Positions 1 through 6,587 of a DNA stretch of 11,630 nucleotides are shown one piece after another. Position numbers and translations under genes: made by a program. Source of the DNA: Moraxella nonliquefaciens. Its GTDB lineage: Bacteria > Pseudomonadota > Gammaproteobacteria > Pseudomonadales > Moraxellaceae. Below the pieces are notes generated by a model. That model saw only the letters and a list, made by a program, of their open reading frames with translations, searched no databases and was not told where the DNA came from. Position 1 is the first letter of the stretch. The number at the start of each line of letters is the position of its first letter. The stretch is taken from contig NZ_LXTW01000010.1 of the NCBI RefSeq assembly GCF_001679005.1, positions 1-11,630 of the forward strand, read 5' to 3'.

Positions 1-92
1 TGACAAGTGATCCTATTGGGCTTGCTGGGGGGTTTAATAGTTATGGGTATGCTTATAATAGACCGATGGAGTTTGTGGATCCTTTGGGGTTG
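1..92 (+). repeat. Rhs core repeat copy R1 (3' end only)
   Basis: The tail of the core from TSDPIGL to DPLGL. The linker NSYGYAYNRP-x-EF-x-DPLGLLV is shared only with copy R4. Confidence 0.8.
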
Positions 93-662
93 TTGGTTGA
101 TGTTTATTTTATGAATCCTGTAACGAATGGTTATGCTGGATTTTCTCACTCTATGTTTGGTCATTTTGCTTACAGAATTAATGACCACGAATTTACTTTC
201 AATCCATCCAATAATTTAGTTGAGCAATCTGGATATATTAAAAACCAGCAGGGAAAAAGGGATATGGTTGGTATGAGATTGAATCTCACAAAACAGCAAG
301 AGGAATTGCTATTAAACAATACTTATGCTGTGCAAAAAACAGCCAAATATATTAATGGTGTTTATATGTGTGCAAATCCATTTCAGGAGGCTATGAGAAT
401 GACTGGAATTGATTTGTATAGGTCAAAATTCATAGTTAGTCCGAGTCCGTCAGTAACATCTGTAAGCCAACCAATTTTAGCACCAGAAGCTTTATATGAT
501 AGAATGATTAGAATGGAGAGTTTAGTCAAACATATTATTGTATATGATAATGTAAATTATGAATTTATGGGTGTAAAAGGACTAAGTCCAGATTTTATCA
601 AAAAGGCTGATGGGTATAAAGGTAATATTAAAAAAGATTATGTGTATTCTTGGAAAAAATAG
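3..662 (+). CDS. Rhs core tail with C-terminal toxin, papain-like pattern (5' partial)
   Basis: The gene enters from outside the window, in frame from base 3. Its first residues finish an Rhs core (TSDPIGL, a GGFNSYGYAYNRP linker, then DPLGL ending at base 92). About 190 residues of variable toxin follow. Counting from the Met codon at 66, the toxin has SHSMFGHF with His28 and His33 and a beta-strand-like segment after it, then NGVYMCANPF with Cys102. A His-containing strand followed by a Cys at a helix start is the order seen in circularly permuted NlpC/P60 (LRAT/DUF4105-like) papain folds, so a peptidase, amidase or acyl-transfer activity on the envelope is possible. This rests on motif order alone. 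The Met at 66 lies inside the core and is not a credible start. The 3' end overlaps the next gene, as toxin and immunity genes often do. Confidence 0.8.
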   Translation, partial: TSDPIGLAGGFNSYGYAYNRPMEFVDPLGLLVDVYFMNPVTNGYAGFSHSMFGHFAYRINDHEFTFNPSNNLVEQSGYIKNQQGKRDMVGMRLNLTKQQEELLLNNTYAVQKTAKYINGVYMCANPFQEAMRMTGIDLYRSKFIVSPSPSVTSVSQPILAPEALYDRMIRMESLVKHIIVYDNVNYEFMGVKGLSPDFIKKADGYKGNIKKDYVYSWKK

Positions 663-1014
663 TTTATTGAAATATTCTTTTGTTGTTTTTTCATTAGCTA
701 ACCTATTAATATTTACATATGATAGGCAAAGTTATATTATTGAAACAAAGATTATAGGTGTACCAGAAAATTGTTTGGATTATAACCAAGATGGTAGTTA
801 TAATAATCTTGATGAAAATTATTATGGAGCTATAAACTTATATCTTGCTGAAAAAAGAGGTTTTGATTTGATGGATGGAAAAGGTTCTATCACATCAAAA
901 ATAGTAGAGTGTAATTATATTCCTAATAATATTGATAGAATATATTTGGAGGATATAAACTGTACTGGATATTGTCGTTTTTATGGATGGCTTATTTATA
1001 AGTTTAGAAAGTGA
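640..1014 (+). CDS. putative membrane-anchored immunity protein
   Basis: This is a small protein of about 124 residues directly after the first toxin and overlapping its end by 23 bases. Near its N-terminus is one hydrophobic segment (YSFVVFSLANLLIF) preceded by lysines, then a polar domain with several Cys (ENCLDY, VECNY, INCTGYC), which suggests an extracytoplasmic, possibly disulfide-bonded domain. No family is recognised; the immunity role comes from position. The start is uncertain. An in-frame ATG at 610 would add ten residues (MGIKVILKKI) with a purine run only 3 nt upstream and a longer overlap. I chose the ATG at 640, preceded by an A-rich purine run, because it shortens the overlap. 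Confidence 0.65.
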   Translation: MCILGKNSLLKYSFVVFSLANLLIFTYDRQSYIIETKIIGVPENCLDYNQDGSYNNLDENYYGAINLYLAEKRGFDLMDGKGSITSKIVECNYIPNNIDRIYLEDINCTGYCRFYGWLIYKFRK

Positions 1015-1024
1015 TTAATTTTTG

Positions 1025-1177
1025 ATGAATTCAAACAATAGAAGTTATTTAGATATTCAGAATCTTAGCTATCAAAAACTTAATTTCTTTGAATTGGAAT
1101 TTTAACAAACCCAATAAAATGGTAATTTGGTGAGATATCTAGCAAACAATGATTATGCTGTAAGTTGGAGAATGTAA
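1025..1177 (+). pseudogene. possible decayed small gene (immunity-like remnant)
   Basis: One frame reads from ATG 1025 as a protein-like stretch ending in KLNFFELEF, meets TAA at 1103-1105 and another TAA a few codons later. It then reads on in the same frame as GNLVRYLANNDYAVSWRM to a third stop at 1175-1177. Two protein-like blocks in one frame, broken only by two stops, fit a decayed gene, perhaps an orphan immunity gene. There is no paralogue in the window to confirm it, and in such AT-rich DNA chance is possible. Confidence 0.25.
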
Positions 1178-1178
1178 T

Positions 1179-2204
1179 GTGTTTGTAAATACCCAAGCCT
1201 ACTCAATCCACACCGACCATCTAGGCACACCCAAACAAATCACAGACCAAAACCAAGAAACGGTTTGGAGCATTGAGATGGATACCTTTGGGGAGACCAA
1301 GTCCATTGACAGTAAAGATGACTTCACTTTCAACCTAAGATTTGCAGGACAATACTTTGACCAAGAGAGTGGGTATCATTATAACTATCATCGCTATTAT
1401 GATCCTAAGATTGGTAGGTATTTGACATCTGACCCGATAGGACTAAATGGTGGCAGTTTAAATACTTATGCTTATGTGGATAATGAGATTTGGGGACTGG
1501 TTGATCCTTGGGGTCTTTTATCTTATAACCCATATACAAGAAATTTTACAATTGACAAAGGGGATACACTACAATCAATTGGTAAAGAGTTTGGTATTTC
1601 CGATGTAGATCTTACTAAATTAAATCCACAATTTTTTGCCAACCCCAAAGACATAACCAAATTTAAACAAGATACTTTTGTGGCAGGAGCAATCATTAAA
1701 GCTCCTTATGCTAAAAATATCAATGCTTTTAAGATAGCGGTTTCTTTGATTGGTTCAACAAAGTATGCTCACTCTGTGCAAAATGGCAGATTTAAAGAGA
1801 ATACAAATAAATGTAATTTATTTGTTTATGATGTTTTGACAAGAGCTGGCTTTTCGACTGTTCCATCAAGAAAGGCTTATGGTATTTTTGATATGCCAGC
1901 GACCGCTGAAAGCTTGGCGGAAGGAAACTTTCCAAATTCTCGCATTGTTTCAATAGATGAGGCTAGAATAGGCGATGTGATGTCTTGGAAGGTTAATTAT
2001 CGAGATGCAACAGGTCATACCACCATTTATACAGGAAAGGTCAATATTCTTTGGAGAGATAGCAATCAAGATTTAACCAGAAAGCCCCATCAGTATGGGA
2101 CTATTGGAGCAGGAGAACACGCTGTTAATTATAGAAGACACGATGAAGAAGCAATGTCAAATTACCCCCTTGATAAAGCAAAAATTCGGAGAATTGATCA
2201 ATGA
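1179..2204 (+). CDS. orphan Rhs tip with LysM + NlpC/P60-like peptidoglycan amidase toxin
   Basis: The short Rhs core remnant (residues 8-113, YSIHTDHLGTP to DPWGL) lacks all upstream YD repeats. A LysM domain follows at about 122-176 (FTIDKGDTLQSIGKEFG...LNP...IIKAPYA), which binds peptidoglycan glycan. The remainder matches NlpC/P60/CHAP cysteine peptidases: Cys212 in NKCNLFVYDVL at a helix start, His280 in ATGHTTIYTG, and a third polar candidate, His314, in GEHAVNYRR. The expected action is cleavage of peptidoglycan stem peptides in the target periplasm. The GTG at 1179 sits 21 bases before the core homology and is the only close start. With no N-terminal delivery domain this copy probably serves as a recombination donor. 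It overlaps the next gene by ATGA. Domain calls are by eye. Confidence 0.85.
   Translation: MFVNTQAYSIHTDHLGTPKQITDQNQETVWSIEMDTFGETKSIDSKDDFTFNLRFAGQYFDQESGYHYNYHRYYDPKIGRYLTSDPIGLNGGSLNTYAYVDNEIWGLVDPWGLLSYNPYTRNFTIDKGDTLQSIGKEFGISDVDLTKLNPQFFANPKDITKFKQDTFVAGAIIKAPYAKNINAFKIAVSLIGSTKYAHSVQNGRFKENTNKCNLFVYDVLTRAGFSTVPSRKAYGIFDMPATAESLAEGNFPNSRIVSIDEARIGDVMSWKVNYRDATGHTTIYTGKVNILWRDSNQDLTRKPHQYGTIGAGEHAVNYRRHDEEAMSNYPLDKAKIRRIDQ
1200..1517 (+). repeat. Rhs core repeat copy R2
   Basis: Homology to the other copies begins abruptly at TACTCAATCCACACC and ends at DPWGL. Positions 1206-1372 are identical to 2606-2772. Confidence 0.9.
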
Positions 2205-2578
2205 ATATCAAAAAACACAAAGTCGCCATATTGGTTTTCACCATTGTATTATTGGGGTGGATATCAACTGTGTATTATTATGAAAAAATGCAAGATTATC
2301 ATTTTAAAAATTCGGTAGAAATTAATGGAGTAATGATAGATGAATCCATTTTGGGAACTAGCAGAACCGATGTTATCAAAAAACTAGGTGAGCCAAAGCT
2401 GTCTGCTTTGGCAATTAAGGGTTTTGATGATTATCAGTATGTTATCAATAATGATGATTATGGTCTAGTTATACATTACGAAAAACTTAATGAAGATTAT
2501 TTTGTTTCAGGAGTTAAATTTATAAAAGACAACCTAAAAAATGATTCTAGATTAGTACTGATTGATATTCAAGAATAA
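2201..2578 (+). CDS. putative anchored periplasmic immunity protein to the LysM/NlpC-like toxin
   Basis: This 125-residue protein overlaps the toxin stop by ATGA, with GGAGA at 2188-2192, 8 bases before the ATG. Lysines at 4, 5 and 7 precede one hydrophobic helix (VAILVFTIVLLGWISTVYYY), so it is a signal anchor with the C-terminal domain in the periplasm, where a peptidoglycan amidase would act. The segment SILGTSRTDVIKKLGEP resembles the G-x-[ST]-x-x-x-V-x-x-x-L-G-x-P turn of small BamE/SmpA-like periplasmic folds; this is a loose similarity, not a family call. Tight coupling to a toxin and the matching compartment support the immunity role. Confidence 0.75.
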   Translation: MNIKKHKVAILVFTIVLLGWISTVYYYEKMQDYHFKNSVEINGVMIDESILGTSRTDVIKKLGEPKLSALAIKGFDDYQYVINNDDYGLVIHYEKLNEDYFVSGVKFIKDNLKNDSRLVLIDIQE

Positions 2579-2584
2579 TGAATT

Positions 2585-3337
2585 ATGTGTAGAAATGTCT
2601 ATTCGATCCACACCGACCATCTAGGCACACCCAAACAAATCACAGACCAAAACCAAGAAACGGTTTGGAGCATTGAGATGGATACCTTTGGGGAGACCAA
2701 GTCCATTGACAGTAAAGATGACTTCACTTTCAACCTAAGATTTGCAGGACAATACTTTGACCAAGAGAGTGGATATCATTATAATTATCATCGCTATTAT
2801 GACCCTAAGATTGGGAGATACTTGACGAGTGATCCGATAGGGCTAAATGGTGGAAGTTTAAATACTTATGCTTATGTGGATAATGAGGTATGGGGGAGTG
2901 TTGATCCTTATGGGTTAATTAAATGGAAAGGAACTAGTTTGGGCGGGAGTTTGGTTGCTGGTGGGGGTGGTATTTATGAATATTATACACTTTGGAGTGA
3001 ATGTATTGGTGGAAGAAAAGGTTTTGCAAGAGTAAAAACATTTGGGTCGGCAGTTGGCTTTGGAGCAACCATTGGTGGCGGTGGAGGTTCAGTTGTACTG
3101 GAAGATGGACGAGACGATTTTGATTTAAATGTTTTTAATGGTCAGTATAAAAAAGCTGGCTACGGTTTTGGTTTTGGATTGACCGTAGGCGGAGCATTAA
3201 TTCAATTGGGTGAAGTAAGAACCGATTTATCATCTCTATCCCCATCGCTAGGTGCTGGTTGGGATAATAGTATTATTGGTACGGTTGGTTGGTCTAAAGT
3301 TGTAACAGGGAGGGTTACGGTATGCGGTTGTTCGTAG
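2585..3337 (+). CDS. orphan Rhs tip with glycine-rich toxin
   Basis: Residues 5-111 are Rhs core starting at the same codon as the previous module (VYSIHTDHLGTP) and ending DPYGL. The roughly 139-residue C-terminus is strongly glycine-rich (GGSLVAGGGG, GFGATIGGGGG, GYGFGFGLTVGG) with alternating small and hydrophobic residues and Cys at WSECIGG and near the end (VCGCS). There is no recognisable catalytic motif. The composition, together with a two-TM partner, suggests membrane insertion or pore formation, but this is inference. The ATG at 2585 is 6 bases after the preceding stop; a real ribosome site is not evident, and the short core suggests a silent donor cassette. It overlaps the next gene by 16 bases. 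Confidence 0.75.
   Translation: MCRNVYSIHTDHLGTPKQITDQNQETVWSIEMDTFGETKSIDSKDDFTFNLRFAGQYFDQESGYHYNYHRYYDPKIGRYLTSDPIGLNGGSLNTYAYVDNEVWGSVDPYGLIKWKGTSLGGSLVAGGGGIYEYYTLWSECIGGRKGFARVKTFGSAVGFGATIGGGGGSVVLEDGRDDFDLNVFNGQYKKAGYGFGFGLTVGGALIQLGEVRTDLSSLSPSLGAGWDNSIIGTVGWSKVVTGRVTVCGCS
2600..2917 (+). repeat. Rhs core repeat copy R3
   Basis: It starts at the same core base as R2 and has the same length and linker type (NGGSLNTYAYVDNE); it ends at DPYGL. It is exactly 1400 bases downstream of R2. Confidence 0.9.
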
Positions 3338-3537
3338 CACTATTGCCATATATACAATTATTCTTTTTTATTGTATTTGCTTTTGGTTTGGGTAAATATT
3401 TGATAAGAAATAAGCTTTTATTTATCTATCCAGGAATGAAACACCCAAAAGCAACAAAAACAGAGTATTTTCTTGCTGGAATTGGTTTTGCTTTATTTAC
3501 ATTATCAATGATAATTAGGGGTGGGTTGGGGGTTTAA
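3322..3537 (+). CDS. putative two-TM immunity protein to the glycine-rich toxin
   Basis: A 71-residue protein starting inside the toxin's end. GGGAGGG at 3308-3314, 7 bases upstream, is one of the best ribosome sites in the window and fixes the start. There are two hydrophobic helices (VALLPYIQLFFFIVFAFGLG and, near the C-terminus, YFLAGIGFALFTLSMII) separated by a basic loop (HPKATKTE). Small two-helix inner-membrane proteins are a usual form of immunity to ionophoric or membrane-inserting toxins, so its topology points to the inner membrane as the target. No sequence family is recognised. Confidence 0.7.
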   Translation: MRLFVALLPYIQLFFFIVFAFGLGKYLIRNKLLFIYPGMKHPKATKTEYFLAGIGFALFTLSMIIRGGLGV

Positions 3538-3555
3538 AACAAAATAGATGCCACA

Positions 3556-3703
3556 ACCACCCATTACTAGGAAACCCTGTAATGATAACCACCAAAGACC
3601 ACAAAGACGACATCATCAGCCAAAGAGCCTTAGACTACACCCCTGATGGACAAATCAAGTCTATCAAGGACAATGATAAGCTCATCGCTACTTATCAGTA
3701 TAA
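3556..3703 (+). pseudogene. frameshifted 5' part of Rhs core, module 4
   Basis: Rhs core coding sequence (GNPVMITTKDHKDDIIS...DYTPDGQIKSIKDNDKLIATYQY) is readable here, but out of frame with the downstream core. Compared with the copy at 6588, about 13 bases are missing just after CATTAC (near 3568). Compared with the copies at 6691 and 9422, about 38 bases are missing after TATCAGTAT (near 3704), a length that shifts the frame. The original frame then stops at 3756-3758. Confidence 0.7.
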
Positions 3704-4230
3704 AAGACAACCAAGCAAACCAAACAAAAGAAGAAACAACAAAATATCTTTGGGATAAGGGCTTACTCTCTGCTGAAATCAAAGATGATAAAGTCATCAG
3801 AAGGTATGTTTATTTAGATATAATGCCTGTGGCTTTTTTAGATTATGGGTATGATAGTAAGGGTAAATTAAACGAGACCAAGGTTTACTCAATCCACACC
3901 GACCATCTTGGCACACCAAAAGCCATTACCAATGACAAACAAGAAACGGTTTGGCAAATAGATTTAGACACCTTTGGGGAGACCAAACAAATCCAAGCAA
4001 AAACCATCACAGACCCAAACACCAATACCCAAAGACCCTTTGAATTTAACCTAAGATTTGCAGGGCAGTACTTTGACCAAGAGAGTGGGTATCATTATAA
4101 TTATCATCGGTATTATGACCCTAAGGTGGGGAGATACCTAACATCAGACCCGATAGGATTGGTTGGGGGATTGAATAGTTATGGGTATGCTTATAATAGA
4201 CCGTATGAGTTTATTGATCCTTTGGGGTTG
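3556..4230 (+). repeat. Rhs core repeat copy R4
   Basis: A long copy starting at ACCACCCATTAC, with ~13-base and ~38-base deletions near its 5' end and a 30-base insertion relative to the other copies before FNLRFAGQYF. Confidence 0.85.
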
Positions 4231-4776
4231 TTGGTTGTGGCTAAATTTGATATTGGCACCAACCTACTAACAATGACTGATAAAGACACTTTAAAAACTG
4301 TTACTATTGGTAATGTGTTTACTGGTGGAAATGTCCATTACGGAACAATTCAGTTAAGAGGAGATAGCAAGCAAATTCCTATACCAGTCGGCAAATATTA
4401 CATTACAAATAATCCCAATCCAAAAAAAGGGCAGGAAAGGTGGTATGGATTGTTGGCGATAGATGGGAGAATTGATGATTTTACCGCAAACCCAACACTT
4501 CATAGTAGGCTAGGTATTGGTAGAGGTGGATTTAGATTGCACCCTGGTCGTGTTAGTCACGGTTGTGTTACAGTAGGCACAAATACAGATCACGGAAAAG
4601 CTGACTGGGATTTAGTAGATAATTTATTAAAGAATACAAAAACTTCAAATGTGCTGTATGATGAGCCAGAGTATGCCAAAAAACCTGACTGGTGGCTTGT
4701 GCTTTATGGGGAAATTGAGATTATAAATTCAAGACCTTGGGCTAATACGAAGTGGGACAAACCAGTAGGCAGATAA
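3646..4776 (+). CDS. Rhs core fragment with L,D-transpeptidase-fold (DUF2778/Tlde1-like) toxin
   Basis: The first ~18 residues are out-of-frame core sequence; genuine core frame resumes at about KDNQANQTKEE and runs to DPLGL (191-195). The toxin (196-376) contains His286, then 17 residues on the signature S-H305-G-C307 (FRLHPGRVSHGCVTVG, with His299), the active-site pattern of YkuD-type L,D-transpeptidases and closest in style to DUF2778, the family of the T6SS effector Tlde1. The expected role is L,D-carboxypeptidase or exchange activity on peptidoglycan tetrapeptides in the target periplasm, with Cys307 as nucleophile. The core carries a ten-residue insertion (TITDPNTNTQ region) absent from the other copies. 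The ATG at 3646 comes from the +1 frame of TPDGQ, so whether the protein is made is doubtful. Confidence 0.8.
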   Translation: MDKSSLSRTMISSSLLISIKDNQANQTKEETTKYLWDKGLLSAEIKDDKVIRRYVYLDIMPVAFLDYGYDSKGKLNETKVYSIHTDHLGTPKAITNDKQETVWQIDLDTFGETKQIQAKTITDPNTNTQRPFEFNLRFAGQYFDQESGYHYNYHRYYDPKVGRYLTSDPIGLVGGLNSYGYAYNRPYEFIDPLGLLVVAKFDIGTNLLTMTDKDTLKTVTIGNVFTGGNVHYGTIQLRGDSKQIPIPVGKYYITNNPNPKKGQERWYGLLAIDGRIDDFTANPTLHSRLGIGRGGFRLHPGRVSHGCVTVGTNTDHGKADWDLVDNLLKNTKTSNVLYDEPEYAKKPDWWLVLYGEIEIINSRPWANTKWDKPVGR

Positions 4777-4779
4777 ATT

Positions 4780-5277
4780 ATGAAAAAAATAATCAAATAC
4801 CCACTATATCTTATAACCTTTTTTCTAGCAACCTATGTATTTTTTGAATTAAGATGGCAGTGCAGAATTGATTTTATTCAATCCGATAAGGTTAAAAACC
4901 AAATCATAAAAATGGATAAAATGAGTTGGATAGAGCCATTTTGGTATGGAGAAATGGTTGATGAAAAATTTTTAGACACGCTAAGCCAAGATGAACGCAC
5001 AGAGTTTCAAGCAGCCATTTTATATGCTTTCCCTACACTACTTGATGGCAGAAATGGTGATGCTTCATTAACTTTTAATGAAACCTTGGTCAGTAATAAT
5101 GCAGAAAACTTAGCCAAAAAATTAGAAAGTTTAAGATATTCAAAATCTTATTTTTGTTCGGCTTGGAGAATACCTTTGATTAATTTTTGGCAAAAAGATT
5201 TTGAAAAATTGGCGGAGTTTTATAAAACCCCACAAGGTGTAGAGTATTTAGAATGGAAAAGAAAACGCAATGAATAA
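4780..5277 (+). CDS. putative anchored periplasmic immunity protein to the L,D-transpeptidase-like toxin
   Basis: A 165-residue protein starting 3 bases after the toxin stop, with AGG at 4767-4769 as a weak ribosome site. The N-terminus has the form of a signal anchor (KKIIKYPLYLITFFLATYVFF), followed by a polar, largely helical domain with two Cys (WQC near 29, YFC near 127) that could pair in the periplasm. The C-terminal FYKTPQGVEYLEWKR recalls the FY-x-TP-x-G turn of some small periplasmic proteins, without a firm family call. The compartment matches a peptidoglycan-acting toxin. Its end overlaps the next Rhs fragment by 8 bases. Confidence 0.75.
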   Translation: MKKIIKYPLYLITFFLATYVFFELRWQCRIDFIQSDKVKNQIIKMDKMSWIEPFWYGEMVDEKFLDTLSQDERTEFQAAILYAFPTLLDGRNGDASLTFNETLVSNNAENLAKKLESLRYSKSYFCSAWRIPLINFWQKDFEKLAEFYKTPQGVEYLEWKRKRNE

Positions 5278-6223
5278 TAAAATTACCCCTGTGGCTTTTT
5301 TAGATTATGGGTATGATGATAAGAATAATCTAAAAACAACCCAAGTGTACTCAATCCATACCGACCACCTAGGTACACCCAAACAAATCACAAATCAAAA
5401 CCAAGAAACGGTTTGGAGTATTGAGATGGATACCTTTGGGGAGACCAAGTCCATTGACAGTAAAGATGACTTCACTTTCAACCTAAGATTTGCAGGACAA
5501 TACTTTGACCAAGAGAGTGGGTATCATTATAATTATCATCGGTATTATGATCCTAAGGTGGGGAGATACCTAACATCTGATCCGATAGGATTGGTTGGGG
5601 GATTGAATACTTATACTTATGTCAATGGTAAGCCTTGGGGGGCGGTGGATATATATGGGTTATACACCATACAAGATGCAAGAGAGCAGTTGCTGAAAGC
5701 AGGAGTTAAATATGATTCTTACAGAAGAACATTGGGATTTCCCACACCAAATGTCTATCCTGACTATTCTGACAGGCTTCTATTTCAAAAATGGTATGAA
5801 ATGGAAAAAGCTGACTTAGCAAAGCCAAACAATTGGACAACCAATTTACCTAGATGCCCCAGAAAAATTAAGACTGGTAATGGGGTAAAAAACGGATCTC
5901 AATGGTTGTCAGTAAAAAGTGCTAACACAGAACACAAACCCGGAGTTTGGGAAATGCGTTCTGTTACGGTAGGAGAAAGTTCCAATCAATGTGTTTATGA
6001 CGAAAATGGCAATATTATGCTTGAAATTCCTGCTGCGGGAACAGCAGATAGGTATGCTTGTCCACATTTGGGGAAATGTTGGGATCATACTTGGCACGAC
6101 CTAGAACCGTGGTTAAAAGCCAAATCACTAGACAGTCAGTGTGGAGTAGATAAGTATAAGAAGATGTATTATGAGGTAAGACCGATTTTAGCTAATACTG
6201 GCAGTGTTGGTGGTAGTTGGTAG
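5270..6223 (+). CDS. orphan Rhs tip with unassigned Cys/His-containing toxin
   Basis: Core residues 7-131 begin at PVAFLDYGYD and end in DIYGL, which lacks the usual Pro of DPxGL. The ~186-residue toxin has a helical first part (DAREQLLKAGVKYDSYRR) and a conserved-looking second part: NQCVYDENGNIM, an AAGTADR turn, then Cys and His residues in CPHLGKCWDHTWHDLEPW. From memory, the string QC-x-YD-x-x-G...AGTPD...D-x-x-P recurs in C-termini of other Rhs proteins, but I cannot name the domain or its activity. The clustered His/Cys/Asp could bind a metal. The start ATG overlaps the preceding gene by 8 bases and could be translationally coupled (GGAAAAG at 5255-5261, 8 bases upstream). Confidence 0.7.
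   Translation: MNNKITPVAFLDYGYDDKNNLKTTQVYSIHTDHLGTPKQITNQNQETVWSIEMDTFGETKSIDSKDDFTFNLRFAGQYFDQESGYHYNYHRYYDPKVGRYLTSDPIGLVGGLNTYTYVNGKPWGAVDIYGLYTIQDAREQLLKAGVKYDSYRRTLGFPTPNVYPDYSDRLLFQKWYEMEKADLAKPNNWTTNLPRCPRKIKTGNGVKNGSQWLSVKSANTEHKPGVWEMRSVTVGESSNQCVYDENGNIMLEIPAAGTADRYACPHLGKCWDHTWHDLEPWLKAKSLDSQCGVDKYKKMYYEVRPILANTGSVGGSW
5288..5662 (+). repeat. Rhs core repeat copy R5
   Basis: It starts at CCTGTGGC within the PVAFLDYGYD codons, so its 5' truncation point lies between those of R2/R3 and R4/R6. It ends at DIYGL. Confidence 0.85.
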
Positions 6224-6232
6224 GTATCAATT

Positions 6233-6577
6233 GTGAAGACTGTATCAAAATTTAAAGTTTCTGAAATAATATTTTTGTATGTATTTTTCTTGTTCCTTGT
6301 TAATAACCGGGATTATGATGAATTTAGTGATATATTGGTAAATACTTTTAAGCTTGGGTCTATATATGATTTCTTGTTTACATTTGTATTATTTATATGC
6401 TTAATGACAGCAACATTTATTATTGAAAATATCGCAATTTACATATGTTCATTTATTAAAAATATTGAAAAATATCCATATAAGTATCTGATCTTATTTA
6501 TTTTTAGATATGGCACTTTCTTTATCTTGTGTAATATTTTTAATTTTGTATTTTGGTATTATCTGATGGTTACTTAG
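6233..6577 (+). CDS. putative polytopic immunity protein
   Basis: A GTG-started, 114-residue hydrophobic protein, 9 bases after the preceding toxin stop. AGG at 6222-6224 overlaps that stop and lies 8 bases from the GTG. Hydrophobic stretches are IIFLYVFFLFLV, FLFTFVLFICLMTATFII (continuing into IAIYICSFI) and YLILFIFRYGTFFILCNIFNFVFWYY, giving three or four TM helices with a charged loop (NNRDYDEFSD) after the first. Inner-membrane immunity implies that the partner toxin acts at or across the membrane. No homologue is recognised, and it is not obviously related to the immunity proteins at 7926 and 8813. Confidence 0.7.
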   Translation: MKTVSKFKVSEIIFLYVFFLFLVNNRDYDEFSDILVNTFKLGSIYDFLFTFVLFICLMTATFIIENIAIYICSFIKNIEKYPYKYLILFIFRYGTFFILCNIFNFVFWYYLMVT

Positions 6578-6587
6578 TCTATTTTTG

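Noticed and set aside
1022..1051. TTGATG and TATTTA as a promoter before module 2
   Set aside because: The spacing is 18 bases and the boxes are weak; in DNA this AT-rich such matches are expected by chance.
2095..2283. Short + strand ORF inside the end of the amidase toxin and the start of its immunity gene
   Set aside because: It lies wholly in another frame of two well-supported genes and has no ribosome site or protein-like features.
5909..6097. Minus-strand ORF opposite the module 5 toxin
   Set aside because: Antisense shadow of a supported gene; no start signals and no recognisable content.
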